Assembly (NCBI GenBank): GCA_019739215.1
Contig: JAHHDR010000026.1
Location: 1-64,000, forward strand
Source: Rhizobium sp.
Lineage (GTDB): Bacteria; Pseudomonadota; Alphaproteobacteria; Rhizobiales; Rhizobiaceae
Length of the DNA: 64,000 nt
Direction of reading: 5' to 3'
A program made the position numbers and the translations under genes. Below, in pieces: positions 27,665 to 36,514 of this stretch. Below the pieces are notes generated by a model. The model saw only the letters and a list, made by a program, of their open reading frames with translations, did not search any database and was not told the DNA's origin. The stretch's first letter is position 1. Each line of letters starts with the position of its first letter.

Positions 27665-28570
27665 ATGCTCAAGAAAACCCTTCTCGCAGCAACCGCCATC
27701 ATGGCGCTCGCCACCGGCGCAATGGCCGAAGACCTCAAGGAATTCCGTATCGGCATCCTTGGTGGTGAAAACGAAACCGATCGCATGAAGTCGCACCAGT
27801 GCCTGGTCGACAAGCTGCCGGCCGCCATCGGTGTTGAAAAGGTCTCGCTGTTCCCCGCCGCCGACTATGACGGCGTCGTGCAGGGCCTGCTCGGCGGAAC
27901 GCTCGATTACGCAGAACTCGGCGCATCGGCCTATGCCAAGATCTACTTGGCCGACGAAAATGCCGTCGAACCGATGACCACCACAGTGCAGACCGATGGC
28001 TCCACCGGCTACTACGCCGTCATGGTCGCCCGCAAGGACAAGGGCTACAAGACGGTCGCCGATCTCAAGGGCAAGAAGCTCGGCTTCGCCGATCCCGACT
28101 CCACCTCCGGCTACCTCGTCCCGCTCGTCACGCTGCCTGAATCCATCGGCGCTCCGGTGAAGGAATTCTTTGCCGAAACCGGTTTCGGCGGCGGTCACGA
28201 AAATCTGGTTCTAGAAGTGGTCAAGGGCAACTTCGATGCCGGCACGACCTGGGCGTCGGGCGTTGGCGAATTCAAGGACGGCTACTCCTCCGGCAACCTT
28301 CGCAAGATGGTCGACAAGGGCATCCTGAATATGGACGACCTAGTCGAACTCTGGAAGTCGCCGCTGATCCCGAACGGCCCGCAGGTCATCCGCTCGTCGA
28401 TGGACGCCGACATGAAGGCGAAGATCAAGACGTTCATGATGGCCCTGCCGGAAACCGATCCGGATTGCTTCAAGGCGATCTCCGCCGGCGACAACAAGGG
28501 CTTCGTCGAAGTCAAGGCCGAATTCTACAAGCCGATCATCGACGCCCGCAAGGCAACCATCGGCGGCTGA
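27665..28570 (+). CDS. phnD: Phosphonate-binding periplasmic protein PhnD
   Basis: PhnD captures phosphonates in the periplasm for PhnCE. The 301 residues begin with a signal peptide (MLKKTLLAATAIMALATGAMA, cleavage before ED). The mature protein shows the family pieces FRIGILGGENETDRM and KKLGFADPDSTSGYLVP. ATG 27665 has a good ribosome site (caggagagagat). A strong hairpin follows the stop. Confidence 0.95.
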   Translation: MLKKTLLAATAIMALATGAMAEDLKEFRIGILGGENETDRMKSHQCLVDKLPAAIGVEKVSLFPAADYDGVVQGLLGGTLDYAELGASAYAKIYLADENAVEPMTTTVQTDGSTGYYAVMVARKDKGYKTVADLKGKKLGFADPDSTSGYLVPLVTLPESIGAPVKEFFAETGFGGGHENLVLEVVKGNFDAGTTWASGVGEFKDGYSSGNLRKMVDKGILNMDDLVELWKSPLIPNGPQVIRSSMDADMKAKIKTFMMALPETDPDCFKAISAGDNKGFVEVKAEFYKPIIDARKATIGG

Positions 28571-28590
28571 TCGCCGGCTGATTGATATCG

Positions 28591-28618
28591 GCGCCGCCGG
28601 GAGATCTTCCGGCGGCGC
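28591..28618 (+). terminator. Strong hairpin between phnD and phnE1
   Basis: GCGCCGCCGG and CCGGCGGCGC form a perfect 10-base stem around an 8-base loop. There is no T-run after it. Such a hairpin after a binding-protein gene probably shields the upstream mRNA and lowers permease expression rather than ending transcription. Confidence 0.6.
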
Positions 28619-28644
28619 ATCCATGTGAGGACAGCGGGGCGAAC

Positions 28645-29607
28645 ATGAGCAAAACGTCGTCGATTTCCAATCTCGGCGCAGGCGGCCGGCTGGTGGAACA
28701 GCACTGGCAGGAGCTCGCGGCGCGCCGCAGGCTCTACACCGTGGTTGGCGCCATCGTGTTCTTCGTCGCCTTCGCCGGATCCGTCTGGTTCGCCAACGAG
28801 AGCAATTCCGGCAAGTTCTTCGATCGACTGCCCTACTTCTTCGATTTCATCGGCGAACTGATCCCGAGGGATCCCTTTGAGATCGTGCGCGCGCTGTTCG
28901 ACCTTCCCTCGCCCTATTACGACGGCAGCTTCAAGTATAATTACGAAGAGGGCCGTCATTACATCACCGACGGCTTCTACGTTCCCGAATATGTCTACAA
29001 GATGCTGGAGACGATCAACATTGCCATCGTCTCGACGATCATCGGCATGATCTTCGGCTTCATCCTGTCTTTCCTCGCGGCCCGGAACATGATGGCCAAA
29101 GCCTGGATCCGGGTTCCCGCGCGCCGGTTCATGGAACTGCTCCGGGCCTTTCCGGAAGTGGTGATCGCCGGCTTCTTTCTCGCAATCTTCAGCCTTGGGC
29201 CGATACCGGCGATCATTGCCGTCTCGATCCATACGATCGGCGCACTTGGCAAGATGTTCTACGAAGTCGTGGAAAACGCCGACATGAAAGCCGACGAAGG
29301 ATTGCGCGCCTCCGGCGGCAACTGGATCGAGCGCGTCTGGTTTGCCATCGTTCCTCAGGTCATGCCCAACTTCATGTCCTATTTCCTGCTCCGGCTGGAG
29401 ATCAACGTGCGCGCGTCCACCATCATCGGCGCGGTCGGCGGCGGCGGCATCGGCGAATCGCTGCGTCTGTCCATCAGCCAGGGCCATGAGGCGAAGACGC
29501 TCGCGATCGTTCTGCTGCTGCTGTGCACGATTGTCGCCGTCGATCAGTTCTCGGCCTGGCTTCGCAAGAAGCTCGCCGGCGAACACGCCTTTCAATTCGT
29601 CCACTAG
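28645..29607 (+). CDS. phnE1: Phosphonate ABC transporter permease PhnE (first)
   Basis: This is one of two permease subunits of the phosphonate importer. The 320 residues have one N-terminal helix (about 31-50), a periplasmic loop of about 75 residues, and then a BPD-type core with about five helices (about 125-300). The EAA-type loop lies around EVVENADMKADEGLRASGGNWIERVWFAIVPQ. ATG 28645 follows aggacagcgggg. phnE2 begins 15 bases after its stop. Confidence 0.94.
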   Translation: MSKTSSISNLGAGGRLVEQHWQELAARRRLYTVVGAIVFFVAFAGSVWFANESNSGKFFDRLPYFFDFIGELIPRDPFEIVRALFDLPSPYYDGSFKYNYEEGRHYITDGFYVPEYVYKMLETINIAIVSTIIGMIFGFILSFLAARNMMAKAWIRVPARRFMELLRAFPEVVIAGFFLAIFSLGPIPAIIAVSIHTIGALGKMFYEVVENADMKADEGLRASGGNWIERVWFAIVPQVMPNFMSYFLLRLEINVRASTIIGAVGGGGIGESLRLSISQGHEAKTLAIVLLLLCTIVAVDQFSAWLRKKLAGEHAFQFVH

Positions 29608-29621
29608 CGGGAGCCGTCCTG

Positions 29622-31115
29622 ATGAATGCCATCGACATACAGGCCGTCGCGGATCGGCATCCGGACTTGATGTCCGAGCCACTGCTCAAGAAACTGCGGC
29701 TGCCGCTGCTGGCTGGCTGCACCATCCTGTATTTCATCTTCTGCTACTGGTTCTTTTCCGTCAGCGCGGTGTTTGCCAATGGCAACTGGACGATTGCCGG
29801 CAGCTATCTGGCGGACTGGGTGTCCTATGAAGAGCGTCCGGACATCCGGATACGCAACGACGGGCACATGACGGTTACTTTTCCGAACAATTCCGCGCTG
29901 GGTGCCAACCCGCAGCCGGACTGGCTGAAGAAGCAGGAGTCGACGATCACGCGCACCGAAGTGATCGAGTCCACGACCAGCCAGCCCGGTTCCGAGTCCA
30001 CGACGGAGTTCAACTTCATGGCGCCGGCCGCGCCGGAGGCCGAGGAGAGCGTCCAGACGGAACCGCAAACCCGGGACGTGACCGAAACCGTCGTCCAGCG
30101 CGCCGTGGTCGAATTTTCGTCGGACGCCTCGATCGAGGTCACGCCGACGCTTGCGATCGTCAGGAACGGCGGCCAGTCGTTCGAACTGCCCTTGATGGTG
30201 GATGGTCCGCTCGCGGTCTCAGGAACATTGCCCGACTGGGCGAACCAGCCGAATGCGGGACAGAAGATCATCGTAAGCTTCGGCTTTGCGGGCTGGGCCG
30301 AGCTCGACACCGATCGCATCCGTATCCGCAAGCGCTTCTTCGGCTGGGAAAACTTCTTCTTCGATACCAATTCGGCGTTTTTCGGCAAGAGCGCCTCGGA
30401 CGTGCTTGCGCTTGTCTGGAGCGGCGAACGGCTGGATCCCGCGCAGAGCAATTTCGCCAAGGCGGCCAACGATATTCTCTACAACCCCTCATGGCAGCAC
30501 CTGGATGTCTGGACCAAGCTGCTCCAGACCATCGTGATGGCCTTCGTGGGAACCGTTCTCGCCTGCCTGGTCGCGTTCCCGCTCGCCTTCCTGGCCGCGC
30601 GCAACATCACGCAGAATCGGATCATGAACCAGGTCCTGAAGCGGTTTTTCGACTTCCTGCGCTCCGTCGACATGCTGATATGGGCACTGTTCTTCACCCG
30701 TGCCTTTGGCCCCGGACCGCTGGCCGGCATATCGGCCATCTTTTTCACCGACACGGGCACTTTCGGAAAGCTCTATTCCGAAGCGCTGGAAAACATCGAC
30801 AACAAGCCGCGTGAGGGTGTGAAATCGGTTGGCGCGTCGCCCGTCGCCGTGCAGCGTTTCGGCGTACTGCCGCAGGTCCTGCCGGTCTTTGCCAGCCAGG
30901 CGCTTTATTTCTGGGAATCGAACACCCGGTCGGCCACCATCATAGGCGCCGTCGGCGCGGGCGGCATCGGCCTCAAGCTCTGGGAAGCCATGCGCACCAA
31001 TTCGGACTGGGAAAACGTCGCCTATATGGTGGTGCTGATCCTTATCGTCGTATACATCTTCGACACGATCTCGAACTCGCTCAGGTCCCGATTGATCGGT
31101 TCGTCATCACGATAG
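29622..31115 (+). CDS. phnE2: Phosphonate ABC transporter permease PhnE (second), with a large periplasmic insert
   Basis: This is the second PhnE permease. The 497 residues are much longer than the ~260 of E. coli PhnE. The first helix (about 30-52) is followed by roughly 245 residues of soluble sequence (about 53-298), rich in Glu, Thr and Pro, before the permease core (about 299-490). The core's EAA-type loop reads EALENIDNKPREGVKSVGASPVAVQRFGVLPQ. The insert should face the periplasm. Its role is not known; an accessory contact with PhnD is possible. Confidence 0.92.
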   Translation: MNAIDIQAVADRHPDLMSEPLLKKLRLPLLAGCTILYFIFCYWFFSVSAVFANGNWTIAGSYLADWVSYEERPDIRIRNDGHMTVTFPNNSALGANPQPDWLKKQESTITRTEVIESTTSQPGSESTTEFNFMAPAAPEAEESVQTEPQTRDVTETVVQRAVVEFSSDASIEVTPTLAIVRNGGQSFELPLMVDGPLAVSGTLPDWANQPNAGQKIIVSFGFAGWAELDTDRIRIRKRFFGWENFFFDTNSAFFGKSASDVLALVWSGERLDPAQSNFAKAANDILYNPSWQHLDVWTKLLQTIVMAFVGTVLACLVAFPLAFLAARNITQNRIMNQVLKRFFDFLRSVDMLIWALFFTRAFGPGPLAGISAIFFTDTGTFGKLYSEALENIDNKPREGVKSVGASPVAVQRFGVLPQVLPVFASQALYFWESNTRSATIIGAVGAGGIGLKLWEAMRTNSDWENVAYMVVLILIVVYIFDTISNSLRSRLIGSSSR

Positions 31116-31184
31116 TGTCACAAAACCCGTCTAGATCGCGGGCATGAAGGGGCGCCCCGGAATGGCCGGGGCGAGACGAACTCC

Positions 31185-31892
31185 ATGCGCTATGCCATCT
31201 ACTTCACCCCGCCGGCGGACGATCCGCTGACGCGCCGCGCCAGCCATTGGCTGGGCCGCGATGCGCATACGGGCGCGATGCTCTCCCAGCCGATCATCGA
31301 GGCCTTTTCGGATGCCCTGTTTTCGGAACTGACCTTCGATCCTCGCCGCTACGGTTTCCATGCCACGATGAAGGCACCGTTCGAACTGACCGAGGGCGTG
31401 AGCGAATCCGAGTTCCTGGCGGCCTTCGAAGACTTCGCGGCCCGCCGTCAGGCCTTCACCCTGCCCTCGCTTGTGCTTGACCAGCTGGGTCAGTTCTTCG
31501 CACTCGTGCCAGGCGCCGGATCGCCGGAGCTCCAGGGACTGGCCGCCGACTGCGTCACCGACTTCGACCGGTTCCGCGCGCCGCTCGACGAGGCTGATAT
31601 CATCAGGCGGCGACCGGAGCGTCTGAGCCAGACCGAACGCAGCAATCTCATGACCTGGGGCTATCCTTACGTGCTCGACGCGTTTCGATTCCACATGACA
31701 CTGACCGGCCCGGTGGATCGGGAAGACCAGCCGGCCATGCGCGCCGCCATCGAAGCGCATTTCGACGGGCTTCTCGACCAGCCGCGCGCGATCGACGCAC
31801 TTGCGATCTATGTGGAGCCTGTGCGTGGCTCACCGTTCCAACTACATCATATCGTTTCCCTCACCGGAAGCGCGACACGAAAGACCGCCTGA
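31185..31892 (+). CDS. DUF1045 phosphonate-operon protein (2H phosphoesterase-like)
   Basis: This 235-residue protein begins MRYAIYFTPPADDPLTRRASHWLGRD and carries the two H-x-T/H-x-hydrophobic motifs expected for 2H phosphoesterases: YGFHATMKAPF (about 58-68) and FRFHMTLTGPV (about 167-177). It is the family found in many phn operons, thought to act on ribose cyclic phosphate intermediates. It lies between phnE2 and phnM; its stop touches the phnM start. Confidence 0.9.
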   Translation: MRYAIYFTPPADDPLTRRASHWLGRDAHTGAMLSQPIIEAFSDALFSELTFDPRRYGFHATMKAPFELTEGVSESEFLAAFEDFAARRQAFTLPSLVLDQLGQFFALVPGAGSPELQGLAADCVTDFDRFRAPLDEADIIRRRPERLSQTERSNLMTWGYPYVLDAFRFHMTLTGPVDREDQPAMRAAIEAHFDGLLDQPRAIDALAIYVEPVRGSPFQLHHIVSLTGSATRKTA

Positions 31893-33032
31893 ATGACGTC
31901 CGAAACAGCCTTCACCAATGCGCGCATCGTGCTCGAGAACGAGGTGATCGAGGGAAGCATCGTAATCCGAGACGGGCGGATCGCCGACATTTCTCATGGA
32001 AGGGTGGCAGCCGCAGAGGATCTAGGCGGCGACTACCTTATACCCGGACTGGTCGAGTTGCATACCGACCACCTCGAGGCCCACTATTCCCCCCGCCCGG
32101 GCGTGCGGTGGAACACCACGGCAGCCATCCAGGCGCATGATGCGCAGGTGGCGTCGTCCGGAATCACCACGGTGTTCGACTGCCTGCGCATGGGGGCGGA
32201 CGAGGATGGCGGCTTTGCGGCAGGCGAGATGCGGGATATGGCCGACGCGCTGCAGGCAGCGGGCCGGGAGGACCGGCTGAAGGCCGACCATCTCATCCAC
32301 CTGCGCTGCGAGGTATCGGCCGCCAACGTGCTGGACGATTTCTCGGATTTCGAGGAGGATCCGCAGGTAAGGCTCGTTTCGCTGATGGATCATTCGCCGG
32401 GCCAGCGCCAGTTCCAGACGATGGATCAGTACACGCTGTACTACAAGACCAAGCGCGGCCTGTCGGACGAGGCCTTTGCCGAATTCTGCGCCCGGCGGCA
32501 GGAGGCTTCGGCCCGCTACTCACGTCGTCATCGCGACCAGATTGCCGCGCATTGCCAGAAAAACAACATCACGATCGCATCGCATGACGACGCAACGCTC
32601 GACCATGTCGAGGAGTCGATCGTCCACGGCGTGCGCCTGGCGGAGTTCCCCACGAGCCTCGAGGCCGCGCGTGCGTCGCATGAGGCCGGGCTGAGCGTCC
32701 TGATGGGCGCACCCAACATCGTGCGTGGAAAATCGCATTCCGGCAATATTTCGGCCCGCGATCTCGCCAGGCACGGCATTCTCGACGTCCTGTCGTCCGA
32801 CTACGTGCCGCTGAGCCTGATTCACGCACCGTTCCTGCTTTCAGAGGGTGACGAAGGCGTGGACCTGCCCCGCGCCATCGCCATGGTCACTGCGACTCCC
32901 GCCCGCACCGTGGGCCTCGACGACAGGGGCGCAATTCGCCAGGGACTGAGGGCCGACTTCGTCCATGTCCGCCACAACGGGGGCGTTCCTGTCGTCCGGT
33001 CGGTCTGGCGCGAAGGCCGACGCGTCGTCTGA
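31893..33032 (+). CDS. phnM: Alpha-D-ribose 1-methylphosphonate 5-triphosphate diphosphatase
   Basis: PhnM removes diphosphate from the ribose 5-triphosphate intermediate before PhnJ acts. The 379 residues form an amidohydrolase barrel with the metal motif LVELHTDHLEAHYSPRPG (about 49-66), further histidines in SLMDHSPGQRQFQ and IASHDDATLDHV, and a late Asp in LSSDYVPLSLI. It overlaps phnN by one base (TGATG). Confidence 0.95.
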   Translation: MTSETAFTNARIVLENEVIEGSIVIRDGRIADISHGRVAAAEDLGGDYLIPGLVELHTDHLEAHYSPRPGVRWNTTAAIQAHDAQVASSGITTVFDCLRMGADEDGGFAAGEMRDMADALQAAGREDRLKADHLIHLRCEVSAANVLDDFSDFEEDPQVRLVSLMDHSPGQRQFQTMDQYTLYYKTKRGLSDEAFAEFCARRQEASARYSRRHRDQIAAHCQKNNITIASHDDATLDHVEESIVHGVRLAEFPTSLEAARASHEAGLSVLMGAPNIVRGKSHSGNISARDLARHGILDVLSSDYVPLSLIHAPFLLSEGDEGVDLPRAIAMVTATPARTVGLDDRGAIRQGLRADFVHVRHNGGVPVVRSVWREGRRVV

Positions 33033-33616
33033 TGGCTGTCCAACCGGGTCCAGGCATGATGATTGCGGTTGTCGGTGCGAGTGGCGTCGGCAAGGATAGC
33101 CTGATCAATCTCGCGCGGGCGCATTACCGCGACCATCCGCGCATCGGCTTCGTGCAGCGCACGATCACCCGACCGGTCGATGGCGAGACCGAGGATCACG
33201 ACCCGGCGAGCCTGGAGCAGTTCCAATGGATGGAGAGCCAGGGTCGCTTTGCGGTGACATGGGGCGCCCACGGGCTGCGCTACGGCATTCCCGCAGCCAC
33301 GCTCGATGACGTTCGCGCCGGACGAAATCCTGATTGCCAACGGGTCCCGCGCCGCGCTCGACGATTTTCGTGCGGCCTATCCGGACCTGGGCGTGATCGA
33401 AATCACCGCGCGACCGGATGTGATCGCCGAGCGTCTGGCGCAGCGCGGAAGGGAGAGTGCCGACGAAATCGCGTTGCGCCTCAAGCGCAAGACCGGCGAA
33501 TGGCGCCCGAACTGCCTGTTTCGAGCGCGTCGACAACAGTGGCGCGCTCGACGCCGCAGCGGCACGACTGTGCGAAGTCATCGAGGAATTCGCTGCGGGC
33601 TCCGCCCCAGGACTAG
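33032..33616 (+). pseudogene. phnN: Ribose 1,5-bisphosphate phosphokinase, frame broken by indels
   Basis: PhnN makes PRPP from ribose 1,5-bisphosphate, the last step of phosphonate use. The start reads MIAVVGASGVGKDSLINLARAHYRD (P-loop GASGVGKDS), then FVQRTITRP. After about 33320 the protein continues in another frame (DEILIANGSRAALDDFRAAYPDLGVIEITARPDVIAERLAQRGRES). After the TTT near 33521 it switches to a third (FERVDNSGALDAAAARL). Both shifts lie in short runs, so consensus error is likely. The true stop is uncertain. Confidence 0.8.
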
Positions 33617-33808
33617 CGATCTGCTGCGGCTGGAGGCGGCATGCCCGGGTCACGCCCTATTACTTGATAAAAATATTCATGATTTCAGCGACGGTTATGT
33701 TGACCGTATTGATCAAGTTTATTAGAAACGCCCCCTCAATCTCGAACATTCAGGCATCCGAGACTGCACCTTCAGCAGGTCCCCGGTACCCAGATCGGAC
33801 AGTTCGCA

Positions 33809-33835
33809 CGCCGGCATTCCGCCGGCGGGTGTTTT
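33809..33835 (+). terminator. Terminator after the phn operon
   Basis: CGCCGGC and GCCGGCG form a 7-base stem around attcc, followed by ggtgTTTT. It lies between phnN and the HasA-like gene and would end the phn transcript. Confidence 0.55.
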
Positions 33836-33903
33836 CGCGTGCCGTTCCGGCGCGCAGTGGGGCAAGGGGATGACAATCCCCCCGGTATTGAAGGAGTTGA
33901 TCC

Positions 33904-34882
33904 ATGGCCGAGAAATTCATCACCATCGACGCGTCGTCCGCGGCATCCGTTGATTATGCGACCTATCTCGCGGACTATTTCGCCGCGATGACGACCACGA
34001 CGAAGGGTGCCACGACCTATTAACGACAGCGTCTACTACGCGAGCGTCTTCGGCTACTACACGGCTGGCCAGGTCGGCGTTCGCTATGCCGACAGCACCA
34101 ACAACGCACAGGTGCTGATGGAAGGCGCCAACATGCAGTATGACGGCATCGACGGCGTCAATCACGGCAGCTATTCCGGTTCGGTCGATAGCGTGACCTT
34201 CGGCTACTACGACGGTGCGACCACTTACGCCCAGATCGACGGCGTGGCCCGCTCGACCCTCATCGGCGTCGACCAGGAAGTATCGATTTCCGGCCTCGAC
34301 ATCTACGCTGCCTTCGGTGCAGGCGGCGCGGGCGTGGGCAACGACTTCTACGACCTGATGACAGCCCTGCGCGACGGCAACAGCACCACGGTCGCCGAAG
34401 GCAACACGCTGACAAACGGCGAACTTGCGATCGAAGTCCTCTACGACATGTTTGCCGCCAAGGCGCAGCAATTTCATCGGTTCGGCGGGTGACGATACCT
34501 ATGTCGGCACGAAGTTCGGCGACAAGATCGATGGCGGCGCGGGCCTTCGACACGCTGTCGGGCGGCAAGGGCAAGGACATCTTCGTCTTCGACCTCGGCG
34601 ACTCCCGCCGCGACCATCGAAGACGCCGACGTCATCCTCGACTTCAACGGCAAGAAGGACCGGATCGACCTGAGCGCGATCGATGCCAACCTCGTCAAGG
34701 ACGGCGACCAGGCGCTCAAGTTCTACGGCACCGGCGAGCTCGGCAGCAAGGCGGGCGTGAGCTACGAGAAGGTCGGCAGCCAGACCCATATCAGCATCGA
34801 CACGGACGGCGATGCGACTGCGGACATGCTGATCATCCTCGACGGCAAGTACAATCTCGACGCCGGCGACTTCATTCTCTGA
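33904..34882 (+). pseudogene. HasA-like hemophore domain joined to RTX repeats (frame broken by four indels)
   Basis: After removing one extra base in each of four short runs (near 34020, 34475, 34550 and 34605) the frame gives about 324 residues. Residues ~1-190 resemble the secreted heme carrier HasA: Tyr79 (NMQYDG) and His87 (VNHGSY) are eight apart, as are the HasA heme ligand Tyr75 and its partner His83. SGSVDSVTFGYYDG matches the HasA segment YGQLDSLSFG. Residues ~193-225 contain three RTX nonapeptides (GSAGDDTYV, GGAGFDTLS, GGKGKDIFV) for calcium binding. There is no signal peptide and the end is LDAGDFIL, as for type I secretion. No secretion genes are nearby. Errors, not decay, probably break the frame. 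Confidence 0.75.
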
Positions 34883-34951
34883 TCACCTGATCGATGCGGG
34901 CATGCCGCCTGCGGAGTGATCCGCCCGGCAGCAGCCGGCCAAAAAACTGGA

Positions 34952-34979
34952 GGCCCGCCGTTCGGCGGGCCCTCTTTCT
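34952..34979. terminator. Rho-independent terminator, usable on both strands
   Basis: GGCCCGCC-gttc-GGCGGGCC is a perfect 8-base stem, followed by CTCTTTCT on the plus strand. On the minus strand it is followed by a T-run (the complement of aaaaaa at about 34941-34946). It sits between the convergent HasA-like gene and the small secreted peptide gene. Confidence 0.85.
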
Positions 34980-35040
34980 GTCTGCATGGCGGGTGAGCCA
35001 AGGCTACGGTTCCGGTGCCACGGCGGGGTCTGGATGGCGC

Positions 35041-35188
35041 CTACTGGACGACCGCAGCGGTTTCCCTGCGTGGTGGACTGGCTGGCGCTCGTGTCGGCCT
35101 GCGCGGACTTCTTGTGGTAGGCGCAGTCGGCCAAGGCCGCCGATCCACTGAAACCGAGCACCGCCGCGGCAAGTATGAACATCTTCAT
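35041..35188 (-). pseudogene. Small secreted peptide, one-base frameshift
   Basis: From ATG 35188 the product begins MKMFILAAAVLGFSGSAALA, a clear signal peptide, then DCAYHKKSAQADTSASQSTTQ. An extra G in a GGG run near 35067 shifts the frame. Without it the protein ends ETAAVVQ and stops at 35041-35043, giving 48 residues. Similar short secreted peptides with a DCA start to the mature part are common in Rhizobiales. Function unknown. Confidence 0.6.
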
Positions 35189-35314
35189 GTCTGTCGCTCC
35201 TGTGGTTACAACAGGCATTCTAGCCGCGGTCTCGAGGCGGCACCAATCACAATCATGGGACTGCCGCCGCTTGCCCGCACCGAACGCACGGCCGGCCCCG
35301 CAGTCGCCGACGCG

Positions 35315-36442
35315 TCAGAGCAGCCCGCGGGCCGCCAGGTTCGACATCAGGGCGCGGGTCCCGAAGGTCCAGGGCGGGCATTCGGTCGAGAGACGGACGA
35401 CATTGTACAGGCTGCCCAGTGCGGCATTGGAGATCGTCACCCTGTCGCCGATCTTGTGGGTGAAGCCCTGGCCCTTGTGCTCGCGGTCCTCGACCGGCGC
35501 GAAAAGCGTGCCCATGAACAGCATGAAGCCATCCGGGTACTGATGGTGGCGGCCGATCGTCTGGCTGACGAGATCAAGCGGATCGCGGCTGATTTCCTTC
35601 ATCGAGCTCTTGCCCGAGAGCGTGAACCCATCCTCGCCCTCGACCGTCAGATCGAGATCGGCATTGCGGACGTCATCGATCGAGTAGGTGTCGTCGAACA
35701 GCCGGATGAAGGGGCCGATCGAGCAGGAGGCATTGTTATCTTTGGCCTTGCCGAGCAATAGGGCCGAGCGACCCTCTACGTCGCGCAAGTTGACGTCGTT
35801 GCCGAGCGCCGCCCCCCTCACCTCGCCGCGGGAGTTCACGGCGAGCACAATTTCCGGCTCCGGATTGTTCCAGCGCGAGATCGGGTGGAGGCCGACCTCG
35901 GCACCGTATCCGACCGACGACATCGGCTGGGCCTTCGAGAAGACCTCTGCGTCCGGACCGATCCCGACTTCGAGGTATTGCGACCAGACGCCTTCCTCAA
36001 TCAGGGCCGCCTTGACGTTGGCGGCCTCCGCGGAGCCAGCCTTGAGGTTGCGCAGCGAGTCGCCGATGATGGCCGTGACCCGCTCGCGGATCTTCTCTGC
36101 AAGTGCCGGATTGCCGGCCGCCTTCTCCTCGATGACACGCTCGACCATCGAGCGGGCGAAGGTGACGCCGCAGGCCTTGACCGCCTGGAGGTCGTTGGGC
36201 GCCAACAGCTTGCCCGATGCAATGGCATCGGCGAGCGACATCAACGGATGTGCCGGCTGGGCTCGGAGCCATGCAACGGGATCGGCTTGCTCAAGCAGGT
36301 CGCGCATGGTGGGTACCTCGCGTGACGTAACGTCATGCAAAACGCCGTCGCGGACATGGACCAGCGCAGGGCCATCGGCATCATCGAGCCAGATCCGGCC
36401 GACGAAGGTCCCTGTGGCGAATGTCTCTGGCTTCAGGCTCAT
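35315..36442 (-). CDS. Fumarylacetoacetate hydrolase family protein
   Basis: This 375-residue protein belongs to the FAH superfamily, which includes hydrolases, decarboxylases and sugar-acid dehydratases that use a divalent metal. The C-terminal half (about 170-370) carries the metal-site pattern NNPEPEIVLAVNSRGE and VGYGAEVGLHPISRWNN. The N-terminal part (TGTFVGRIWLDDADGPALVHVRDGVLHDVT) is typical of the long branch, which includes 2-keto-3-deoxy sugar acid enzymes. It lies upstream of a LuxR regulator and opposite an ABC importer and SDR, so it probably acts in the same catabolic route. Substrate unknown. Confidence 0.85.
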   Translation of the reverse strand: MSLKPETFATGTFVGRIWLDDADGPALVHVRDGVLHDVTSREVPTMRDLLEQADPVAWLRAQPAHPLMSLADAIASGKLLAPNDLQAVKACGVTFARSMVERVIEEKAAGNPALAEKIRERVTAIIGDSLRNLKAGSAEAANVKAALIEEGVWSQYLEVGIGPDAEVFSKAQPMSSVGYGAEVGLHPISRWNNPEPEIVLAVNSRGEVRGAALGNDVNLRDVEGRSALLLGKAKDNNASCSIGPFIRLFDDTYSIDDVRNADLDLTVEGEDGFTLSGKSSMKEISRDPLDLVSQTIGRHHQYPDGFMLFMGTLFAPVEDREHKGQGFTHKIGDRVTISNAALGSLYNVVRLSTECPPWTFGTRALMSNLAARGLL

Positions 36443-36514
36443 GCTTGTCTCCCTCCCGAACGTGTCGCCCAGAAGGGATAGCGCCTCGGTCAGACGACGG
36501 AAAGCCGCAATCGG

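Noticed and set aside
26684..28198. A 504-residue open frame on the minus strand
   Set aside because: It lies opposite phnC and phnD, both with full motifs, and is an antisense shadow caused by high GC.
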